From NCBI GenBank assembly GCA_035315125.1, contig DATFYI010000180.1, positions 1 to 12,420 on the forward strand: a DNA stretch of 12,420 nt, read 5' to 3'. Both the position numbers and the translations under genes were made by a program. Shown one piece after another: positions 1 to 5,132 of the stretch (within the stretch, counting starts at the first letter, position 1; each line of letters starts with the position of its first letter). The stretch is from DATFYI01 sp035315125 (lineage in GTDB: Bacteria > Chloroflexota > Anaerolineae > Anaerolineales > Anaerolineaceae). The notes under the pieces are model-generated. The model was not told where the DNA came from, did no database searches, and saw only the letters and a program-made list of their open reading frames with translations.

Positions 1-52
1 CAAGAAAGCACGGCGATAATTCATGAGTTGATTGTAGCATTTGATCATAGGA

Positions 53-119
53 AGTTGGGTTTCGGGAAGCATTGGAATTGGGCCAACGCCAAGAAACATC
101 CCCCTCAACCCAACCTACG
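53..119 (-). repeat. REP-like element, GTAG + GTTGGGTT family
   Basis: On the minus strand the element begins with GTAG (118-115) and then GGTTGGGTTGAGG, and it closes with GAAACCCAAC (ending at 54). The outer arms GTTGGGTT (54-61 on the plus strand) and AACCCAAC (107-114) are a perfect 8-bp inverted repeat around a 45-base interior. The interior itself contains a small TTGG/CCAA palindrome. A GTAG head followed by a palindrome is the standard form of bacterial REP sequences, and GTAGGTTGGGTT elements occur in many bacteria. The arms differ from those of the REPs around the transposase at 820-1371, so this is a separate family. It lies just past the end of the membrane-protein gene at 136-492. 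Confidence 0.6.
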
Positions 120-135
120 ACTACGACTCGTGAAG

Positions 136-492
136 TTACGAGTGTGGGTTCTTCTTCAACCACTGATAAACGCATTCGCGCAATTTGCCAGCTACATGGT
201 ATTGCCACAAGGCTCCAACCGTCGCTAATAATCCAGTTATAAGGCAGAGCACAACTACGCTGATCAATTCCTTCATTGTCCATTCGTAGCTAGCATCGAG
301 CGCACCTATCGTCAGGATAATGCCAAGGAGAAGCAAGCATACCGAAGTGCCATAAAGCGCCGAGCTAACAATATATTTTACAAGTCTAGATTCTCGAGCA
401 AAGAAAAGTCGACGCGAAGATCGGAACGTTATGGCTACTATTGTCAGGCTACTTAATAGCACAACAACTGCGAAAATCCATTTCAGGTACAT
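136..492 (-). CDS. Small integral membrane protein, three predicted helices
   Basis: I do not recognise this 118-residue protein. It has three clear hydrophobic segments, at about residues 4-23, 40-65 and 74-96. A basic stretch (RSSRR, residues 24-28) follows helix 1, and the C-terminal tail is charged and amphipathic (about 101-118), so it is probably an inner-membrane protein. The ATG at 492 was chosen because it lies two bases after the stop codon of the upstream frame (495-497), an arrangement typical of translational coupling. A GTG at 531 would add 13 residues (MDLFTLLKLGSLA) and overlap the upstream gene by 37 bases. Neither start has a strong Shine-Dalgarno site. No intrinsic terminator follows, only a weak hairpin (127-142) spanning the stop codon. 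A membrane partner or immunity-type role for the upstream gene is possible but is inference only. Confidence 0.6.
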   Translation of the reverse strand: MYLKWIFAVVVLLSSLTIVAITFRSSRRLFFARESRLVKYIVSSALYGTSVCLLLLGIILTIGALDASYEWTMKELISVVVLCLITGLLATVGALWQYHVAGKLRECVYQWLKKNPHS

Positions 493-494
493 GG

Positions 495-854
495 CTAATG
501 ATCCCAATTTGAGTAAGGTAAAGAGGTCCACCCTAAGTCATTTGTCAAAGTGATAGTTTGACCCACAAATGAAATATAGGCTTCGGGAATTGCATATCCT
601 CTCATTGTTGTGACGACACTGTTGGCAACGCGCGTTCCAATGATTCCTTTCTCAAGGACAGTATTCCCAGCCTTTGTATCGGCCACTAAAGCAAGGGCAG
701 TGGAAACTGCAGCTAAGCCATTCGCGATTCTCATGGGTGTTTGGATGGATAATTCTGCGATTGCGACCTCGCCAAGACCAGCACGTAGGATGCGGTCGTG
801 TTTTTTGACCGCATCATCCTTATTCTCCAAATTCCTCACCGCCTTTCTTTTCAT
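495..854 (-). CDS. Orphan hypothetical protein, 5' end overlapped by RAYT and REP
   Basis: This frame gives about 119 residues from the ATG at 854. I cannot assign it to a family. The first 11 codons overlap the 3' end of the transposase gene. Residues of about 13-25 (DDAVKKHDR...) are simply the translated REP palindrome at 784-819. Only the part after the REP looks like ordinary protein: a small-residue, moderately hydrophobic stretch (GLAAVSTALALVA), a middle region with TKAGNTVLEKGIIG, and an end in PYSNWDH. The true start may therefore be the ATG at 734 (79 residues), or the gene may have lost its original 5' end when the RAYT/REP unit arrived. It stops two bases before the membrane-protein ATG, suggesting a coupled pair. 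It could be the tail of a larger secreted or polymorphic protein, but I cannot show that. Confidence 0.4.
   Translation of the reverse strand: MKRKAVRNLENKDDAVKKHDRILRAGLGEVAIAELSIQTPMRIANGLAAVSTALALVADTKAGNTVLEKGIIGTRVANSVVTTMRGYAIPEAYISFVGQTITLTNDLGWTSLPYSNWDH
784..819 (+). repeat. REP palindrome flanking the RAYT gene, 3' side
   Basis: Read on the plus strand this is CGTAG followed by GATGCGGTC (789-797), a 9-base loop gtgtttttt and GACCGCATC (807-815): a GTAG-headed palindrome with 9-bp perfect arms. It ends directly at the stop codon of the transposase (820-822). Its arms match, apart from one base, those of the REPs on the other side of the gene (1399-1428) but point the opposite way. 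In the minus-strand transcript it would form a stable hairpin right after the transposase coding region, and it lies inside the reading frame at 495-854. Confidence 0.85.
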
Positions 855-1371
855 CAAAGGCTGAACCCCAATCCCCGGCATAGTAGCCTAATTTCACGTA
901 GCGGTGAAAGCTGGACCAGCGCCAATCGGCAACGGAGCTCACCAACCCGTGTTTGAGCGGGTTGTAATGAATGTAATCCAGATGCCGGTGATAGTCATCC
1001 AGGTCTCGAAGGGTATGCTCCCAAAATCGACGCTGCCAGATGGTCGCCTCACCCCTTTTTAACCTGGATGCGTTGGGCTGTTCTCCTGGCCCAATTTGAT
1101 TGAGATAAGCCTTTGTAAATCGCTTCTTGATTTCTCCCCAGCGTATTGCGTAATTCGTATCGCCTTCGGGCAAAGTCCAGATACAATGGATATGACCAGG
1201 GAGCAAACAAATCGCATCGATGACAAATGGGAAACGCAGATTAACCTTGTCCAGAGCCATATGGAGGATGGAGCGCGCCTCAGGTGATACCAGAATAGGC
1301 TGCCGGTGGCAGGTAACAACGGTGAAAAAGAATGTCCCGCCTTGAAGTAAGGATCGGCGATATTCGGGCAT
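820..1371 (-). CDS. REP-associated tyrosine transposase (RAYT, Y1/HUH, IS200-like)
   Basis: This 183-residue protein has the hallmarks of the Y1 transposase family. The N-terminus MPEYRRSLLQGGTFFFTVVT is typical of the family. The HUH metal motif is LLPGHIHCIWTLPEGD (both His of H-I-H present), and the WQRRFWEHTLRD segment and the catalytic-tyrosine helix YHRHLDYIHYNPLKHGLV follow. It nicks and joins single-stranded DNA at REP hairpins in characterised relatives. The start at 1371 was chosen because family members begin at MPEYRR. The frame is open up to 1455, but those extra 28 codons are translated REP sequence (1399-1423). No Shine-Dalgarno site precedes this ATG; a TATAAT lies 6 bases upstream, so translation may be leaderless. 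All catalytic residues are present, so the gene appears intact and possibly active. REPs lie directly at its 3' end and 27 bases before its start. Confidence 0.92.
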   Translation of the reverse strand: MPEYRRSLLQGGTFFFTVVTCHRQPILVSPEARSILHMALDKVNLRFPFVIDAICLLPGHIHCIWTLPEGDTNYAIRWGEIKKRFTKAYLNQIGPGEQPNASRLKRGEATIWQRRFWEHTLRDLDDYHRHLDYIHYNPLKHGLVSSVADWRWSSFHRYVKLGYYAGDWGSAFDEKKGGEEFGE

Positions 1372-1377
1372 AAGATA

Positions 1378-1409
1378 ATTATATTGCCAGATAAGAAAGG
1401 TGCGGTCAA
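1378..1409 (-). promoter_or_regulatory. Candidate RAYT promoter, -35 inside the REP arm
   Basis: On the minus strand TTGACC (1409-1404) is part of the REP loop and arm. It is followed after 17 bases by CAATAT (1386-1381), or after 20 bases by a perfect TATAAT (1383-1378). Transcription would begin within a few bases of the ATG at 1371, giving a leaderless or nearly leaderless message. This agrees with the absence of a Shine-Dalgarno site. It is a motif-based inference. Confidence 0.35.
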
Positions 1410-1650
1410 AAGACGACCGCACCCTACGAAATGATAAAATGGATAGTGCGGTCAAAAAACCCGCACCGTATATAATGGTAATTGGATGGTGCGGTCAAAA
1501 GACAACCGCACCCTACGAAATGATAAGATAGATAGTGCGGTCAAAAAACCCGCACCGTATATAATGGTAATTGGATGGTGCGGTCAAAAGGCGACCGCAC
1601 CCTACGAAATGATAAAAAGGATGGTGCGGTCAAAAAACCCACACCCCACA
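1399..1650 (-). repeat. Tandem REP array, 89-bp period (A and B subunits)
   Basis: Six REP-like palindromes stand in direct tandem, alternating between two kinds. A units (46 bases, from 1401, 1490 and 1579) have arms GGTGCGGTC/GACCGCACC around aaaagac and then CCTACG, the complement of the GTAG head. B units (43 bases, from 1447, 1536 and 1625) have shorter arms GTGCGG/CCGCAC around tcaaaaaac and lack the GTAG head. A+B repeats every 89 bases. A1 is perfect; A2 has one arm mismatch; A3 is perfect in the arms with a loop change. B1 and B2 are identical over 43 bases; B3 is degenerate and truncated near the gdhA end. The array fills the space between gdhA and the RAYT gene and would be a string of hairpins in the gdhA 3' untranslated RNA. 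B1 and B2 each carry a plus-strand TATAAT (1471 and 1560). Confidence 0.9.
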
Positions 1651-1662
1651 AAATGTTTTGTT

Positions 1663-2949
1663 TTAGATCCAGCCGCGCAGTTCCATCGATTTGACGACAC
1701 GCCCAATCGCCACCATGTAGGCAGCATCGCGCATGTAGACGTTTTCACGCTCGGCCATTTCGTAAATACTGTTAAAGGCCAGGGTCATTTTGGTGTCCAG
1801 CCGTTCCAATACTTCTTCTTTGGTCCAGTAGAAATTCATATCATTCTGGACGCTTTCGAAGTAAGAAACGGTCACGCCGCCGGAGTTGCACAGGAAATCC
1901 GGGATCAAGAAGATGCCGCGGTTTTTCAGCACTTCGTCAGCCTCGGGGGTGGTCGGGCCGTTTGCGCCTTCAGCCACGATATGCACCCGCTTGTGGATCT
2001 TATCCACGGTTTTATCGGTAATCTGTCCTTCCAGGGCAGCCGGGATCAATACGTCGGCTTCTTTGCCTATCCAGGCGTCGCCGTCTTCTATGCTATAACC
2101 GGCAGCTTTGGCCCTGGCCTTATCGATGGAGCCGTACTGATCGGTTATGGTCATTAAGAAGCGCGGGTCAATTCCATTGGCATGGCTGACGGTATAGGAG
2201 CAGCGGTCATCCCGGTCCCAATAAGATACACAGGCTACCTTACCCTTGAGCAGCTCGATAAATCCGATAGCGGCATATTGAGAGACGTTGCCAAAGCCTT
2301 GAATGGCTGCCACACATTGCTCCGGCTGCATATTCAAATGCTTCATGGCCTCACGGACGCAGTGGATCACGCCAAAGCCGGTGGCTTCGGTGCGCCCCAA
2401 CGAACCGCCGCTGCCCAACGGTTTGCCGGTGATCACGCCTGGAGTATACTGACCGTTTAGTTTGGAGTATTCATCCATCATCCAGCCCATCATTTGAGGG
2501 GTCGTGCCGACATCCGGCGCAGGCACGTCATTGCGCGGGCCAATGTTCATCCAGACCTGCTGGATAAATCCCCGGCATAAGCGTTCTTTCTCTGTCACTG
2601 AAAGCGTGGCCGGGTCGATAATGACGCCGCCCTTGCCGCCCCCCAATGGGATATCGGCCACGGCGCATTTCCAGGTCATCCACATGGCCAGGGCTCGTAC
2701 GGTGTCGATGGTTTCGGCCGGGTGAAAGCGGATACCGCCTTTGTTCGGGCCACGGGCATCGTTGTGCTGGACACGGAAGCCCTCAAAGGTACGCAAAGAG
2801 CCGTCATCCATTCGCACCGGGATGCGGAAGTGATGTTCGCGCAGAGGCCAGCGCAGCATTTCCTGCACCTGCGGGTCGAGTTTTAATAACTCAGCCACGT
2901 GATCGAACTGGCGTTGAGCCATTTCAAACGCATTGGTTGAAGCAGCCAT
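1663..2949 (-). CDS. gdhA: Glutamate dehydrogenase (Glu/Leu/Phe/Val dehydrogenase family)
   Basis: This 428-residue cytoplasmic enzyme interconverts glutamate and 2-oxoglutarate plus ammonia. The substrate domain carries GPNKGGIRFHP (Lys70), MTWKCAVADIPLGGGKGG (Lys94 and the likely catalytic Lys106) and PAPDVGT (Asp146). The Rossmann domain begins with GFGNVS at 218-223. Further family motifs are VAEGANGPTTPEA and FLCNSGGVTVSYFE. The length matches bacterial and archaeal hexameric enzymes of about 420 residues. The start at 2949 is supported by the Shine-Dalgarno sequence AGGAGAG (2962-2956), 6 bases upstream. NAD versus NADP use cannot be read with confidence. The Gly-Lys and Asp motifs favour glutamate over leucine dehydrogenase. 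It has its own leader with a terminator-like hairpin at 3021-3055, and its 3' end runs into the REP array. Confidence 0.95.
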   Translation of the reverse strand: MAASTNAFEMAQRQFDHVAELLKLDPQVQEMLRWPLREHHFRIPVRMDDGSLRTFEGFRVQHNDARGPNKGGIRFHPAETIDTVRALAMWMTWKCAVADIPLGGGKGGVIIDPATLSVTEKERLCRGFIQQVWMNIGPRNDVPAPDVGTTPQMMGWMMDEYSKLNGQYTPGVITGKPLGSGGSLGRTEATGFGVIHCVREAMKHLNMQPEQCVAAIQGFGNVSQYAAIGFIELLKGKVACVSYWDRDDRCSYTVSHANGIDPRFLMTITDQYGSIDKARAKAAGYSIEDGDAWIGKEADVLIPAALEGQITDKTVDKIHKRVHIVAEGANGPTTPEADEVLKNRGIFLIPDFLCNSGGVTVSYFESVQNDMNFYWTKEEVLERLDTKMTLAFNSIYEMAERENVYMRDAAYMVAIGRVVKSMELRGWI

Positions 2950-3184
2950 AAGATTCTCTCCTATTATTCGCTATAAAATATGCCGGAGCGAGCTCAGACG
3001 TGAATCCGATATTTCCCAGGAAAAAATAAGCGGGCACCTCGGTTGAGCGCCCGCTGAAATATCCTGGCATTATGGAATGAAGCAATCAACAAAAAATCCC
3101 TCCGACTGAATCGCCCTTTAAAGGTAACCATTAATAGATTTTATGTCAAGATGATGAAGCTCTAGAATCAGGGCTATCACAAAA
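2950..3184 (-). other. gdhA leader and intergenic region without genes
   Basis: Apart from the terminator hairpin at 3021-3055 and the gdhA ribosome binding site at 2956-2962, I see no open frame with coding character here. A CCTTTAAAGG palindrome and a short T-tract (GGATTTTTTG on the minus strand) lie upstream of the hairpin. The gdhA promoter must be here if the gene is transcribed independently. The only candidate I see after the hairpin is weak: TTCACG, 18 bases, TATTTT on the minus strand. Confidence 0.4.
3021..3055 (-). terminator. Intrinsic terminator or attenuator upstream of gdhA
   Basis: On the minus strand the RNA folds as AGCGGGC (3055-3049) paired with GCCCGCT (3035-3029), with an inner CTC/GAG stem capped by four bases, and then runs into TATTTTTT. 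This is a textbook factor-independent terminator for minus-strand transcription. It lies about 550 bases after the gatB stop and about 70 bases before the gdhA start. It either ends the long gatB operon or acts as a leader attenuator for gdhA. No T-box or known riboswitch core could be recognised in the 100 bases before it. Confidence 0.75.
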
Positions 3185-3580
3185 GACGAAGCAATCTCAT
3201 TCCCGGCCAGGGTGGAGGCTGCTTCGCAAAGCCTCGCAGCGACACGGTAGTTGTCATTGCGAGGAGGGTGGAGGCTGCTTCGTGCACCTGCGGCAGCGAC
3301 ATGGTGGTTGTCATTGCGAGGAGGCTGTGCGACGAAGCAATCTCCTCTCGGCCAGGGCGGAGACTGCTTCGTGCACCTGCGGCAGCGACATGGTAGTTGT
3401 CATTGCGAGGAGGCTCTGCGACGAAGCAATCTCCCTCTCGGCCAGGGGGGAGGCTGCTTCGCAAAGCCTCGCAGCGACATGGTGGTTGTCATTGCGAGGA
3501 GGCTGTGCGACGAAGCAATCTCATTCCCGGCCAGGGTGGAGGCTGCTTCGTGCACCTGCGGCAGCGACATAGAGGGTGTC
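3185..3580. repeat. Tandem 89-bp repeat array, TCATTGCGAGGAGG...CGAAGCAATCTC family
   Basis: Five units begin at about 3185, 3267, 3331, 3420 and 3509. Complete units are 89 bases: GACGAAGCAATCTC, a C/T-rich linker with GGCCAGGG, GGAGGCTGCTTCG, one of two middle variants, GCAGCGACATGGT, and TTGTCATTGCGAGGAGG. Middle variant a (GCAAAGCCTCGC) occurs in units 1 and 4. Variant b (TGCACCTGCGG) occurs in units 2, 3 and 5. Unit 2 lacks the GACGAAGCAATCTC-to-GGCCAG part, as if deleted by recombination between GGAGG-type repeats, and unit 5 decays at its end. Internal inverted repeats (CGAAGCA/TGCTTCG, ATTGC/GCAAT) predict RNA or cruciform folding. The CATTGCGAGGAG...GACGAAGCAATCTC core is a dispersed repeat known from many bacterial genomes. 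Open frames here are repeat artefacts. Confidence 0.9.
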
Positions 3581-3601
3581 GTTGGAACGTTCTTTTAGAA
3601 A

Positions 3602-5098
3602 TTACTGCCCGGTCTTTCGTTTGGTAAGCTGGCGCTCCAATTCGGAGCGGATGACCTGCGGGTTGGCTTTGCCTTTGGCGGCCTTCATCACCTGGCCAAA
3701 AAACCAGTTCGCCAGCGTCTCTTTGCCGTTCAAATAACTGCCCAATTCCTGGGGATTGGTTTCCAAGACCTGGTTGACCAACTGGGAAATCTGGTCGCCG
3801 TCTGAAATCTGCTGCAAGCCGCCGGCCTGGATGATGCTGGAGGCCGGTTGTCCGGTGGCCAGCATTTTACTTAAAACGGCCTTGGCGGTTGTCAAATTAA
3901 TTTCACCGTTGGCAGTAATACATACCAATTCTCCCAGCGCCGCCGGGCTTACTTTTATTTGTGCGATGCTTTGTCCGGATTGGTTCACCCAACCAAACAA
4001 CTCGCCTGTGATCCAGATAGCCAGATGGCGGGGTGGTATGCCCGGGGTGGCTTTTACGCTTTCTTCAAAGTAATCAGCGACCGCTTTATCATCCACCAAT
4101 AAGGCGGCGTCCGCTTCGCTCAAACCGTATCCTGCCCGGAAGCGCTGGGCGCGGGCACGCGGCAGCTCAGGCAGGCTCCTGTCGACCCTGGCAATCCATT
4201 CCGGCTCGACCACCAGCGGGGGCAAGTCCGGTTCTGGGAAGTAACGATAGTCGTGCGCTTCTTCTTTGCTGCGCTGCGAATAAGTTACACCGTTGATCTC
4301 ATCCCAGCCAAGCGTTTCTTGAAGAATAGTCTCAGCGCGTTCCAGCGCGGCGCTCTGCCGCTCGATTTCGTAAGCCACCGAGCGCTCCAAAGCTCTGAAG
4401 CTGTTCAGATTTTTAATTTCGACACGGGTTCCCAGCGTCTGGCTGCCGGCCAGGCGGACGGAGACATTCGCTTCAAAGCGGATGACGCCTTTTTCCATAT
4501 CCCCGGAATTGACACCCAGATAGCGGATGATGGCCCGCAGCCCGCTGGCATAGGCGCGCACTTCTTCCACGGTATGCAGGTCGGGTTCTGTCACAATTTC
4601 TAACAGCGGTACACCGGCCCGGTTCAAATCGACCAGTGAATAGGTTTCGCCGTTATTTTTTACGTGGGTCAATTTGCCGGTGTCTTCTTCGAGATGGACG
4701 CGGCGAATGCGGATTTCTTTCTGCCCCTGGGACGTTTCGATGACCAGCTTGCCGTGTTCCGCCAGTGGGTATTCGTATTGGGAAATCTGGTAGCCCTTTG
4801 GCAGATCGGGGTAAAAATAGTTCTTGCGGGCAAACAGGCTGGTATGCGAGATGGTACAGTCCAGCGCCAGCGCTACCCGCAGGCCATATTCGACCGCCTG
4901 TTGATTGACCACCGGCAAAACGCCCGGCATGCCGGCGCAGACCGGGCAGACCGCCACATTGGGTGCGGCCTGGATCGAATCGACTACCTGGCACGAGCAG
5001 AACATCTTGGAGACGGTGGCCAGCTCGGCGTGGACTTCCAGACCGATGACACCTTCGTATTTATTTTTACCGGTATGGATAAAATCAGAAGATATCAC
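3602..5098 (-). CDS. gatB: Asp/Glu-tRNA(Asn/Gln) amidotransferase subunit B
   Basis: At 498 residues this is the usual length for GatB, the subunit that binds and phosphorylates the mischarged Glu-tRNAGln or Asp-tRNAAsn. Visible signatures are GLEVHAEL (19-26), the zinc-site cysteines 34, 36, 51 and 54, KNYFYPDLPKGYQISQY (92-108) and HLEEDTGK (135-142). The C-terminal part from about residue 345 to the end is the helical GatB/YqeY tail that contacts the tRNA, including the NPQELGSYLNGKETLANWFFGQVMK-type segment. The start is a GTG at 5098, read as Met, giving MISSDFIHTGKNKYEGVIGL; the preceding Shine-Dalgarno (AGG at about 9 bases) is weak. It lies 34 bases after the aminotransferase and is last in the gene row, four genes away from gatCA. 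The 89-bp repeats begin 21 bases past its stop. Confidence 0.97.
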   Translation of the reverse strand: MISSDFIHTGKNKYEGVIGLEVHAELATVSKMFCSCQVVDSIQAAPNVAVCPVCAGMPGVLPVVNQQAVEYGLRVALALDCTISHTSLFARKNYFYPDLPKGYQISQYEYPLAEHGKLVIETSQGQKEIRIRRVHLEEDTGKLTHVKNNGETYSLVDLNRAGVPLLEIVTEPDLHTVEEVRAYASGLRAIIRYLGVNSGDMEKGVIRFEANVSVRLAGSQTLGTRVEIKNLNSFRALERSVAYEIERQSAALERAETILQETLGWDEINGVTYSQRSKEEAHDYRYFPEPDLPPLVVEPEWIARVDRSLPELPRARAQRFRAGYGLSEADAALLVDDKAVADYFEESVKATPGIPPRHLAIWITGELFGWVNQSGQSIAQIKVSPAALGELVCITANGEINLTTAKAVLSKMLATGQPASSIIQAGGLQQISDGDQISQLVNQVLETNPQELGSYLNGKETLANWFFGQVMKAAKGKANPQVIRSELERQLTKRKTGQ

Positions 5099-5132
5099 AG
5101 CGATAGGCCTGTTTTTATTTATACTTATGTTT

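Larger units (their letters stand above)
784..1428 (-). mobile_element. RAYT/REP unit with inverted REP ends
   Basis: This 645-bp unit consists of one RAYT gene bounded by REP palindromes in inverted orientation. The outer 14 bases are CGTAGGATGCGGTC at the left and, on the opposite strand at the right, CGTAGGGTGCGGTC, a 13/14 match. The REP heads (GTAG) point outward and the hairpins point toward the gene. Known RAYT genes are usually single-copy, vertically maintained, and flanked by the REPs they are thought to process as single-stranded DNA. The layout here fits that model. No target-site duplication is evident; none is expected for this enzyme class. Confidence 0.75.

Noticed and set aside
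784..1428. Ordinary insertion sequence with target duplication
   Set aside because: The gene is a RAYT with REP ends; Y1 enzymes do not make target duplications and none is seen.
1372..1455. N-terminal extension of the transposase frame up to 1455
   Set aside because: These codons translate the REP palindrome, and the family begins at MPEYRR (1371).
1399..1650. Possible CRISPR array
   Set aside because: Alternating palindromic REP units with near-identical intervening sequence, so there are no unique spacers.
1486..2157. Plus-strand frame of 223 codons
   Set aside because: It starts in the REP array and continues antisense to gdhA; no family pattern is visible and gdhA is clearly coding on the other strand.
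3056..3160. T-box or other known riboswitch before gdhA
   Set aside because: No T-box consensus or other riboswitch core could be recognised; only the terminator hairpin is supported.
3185..3580. Possible CRISPR array
   Set aside because: Units are continuous 89-base repeats with no short conserved repeat and no unique spacers, and there are no cas genes.
3177..3627. Several open frames on both strands, 76-115 codons
   Set aside because: The same peptides (MSLRGG, HLRQRHG, DEAI) recur in all three frames because the 89-bp unit is not a multiple of three. These are repeat artefacts.
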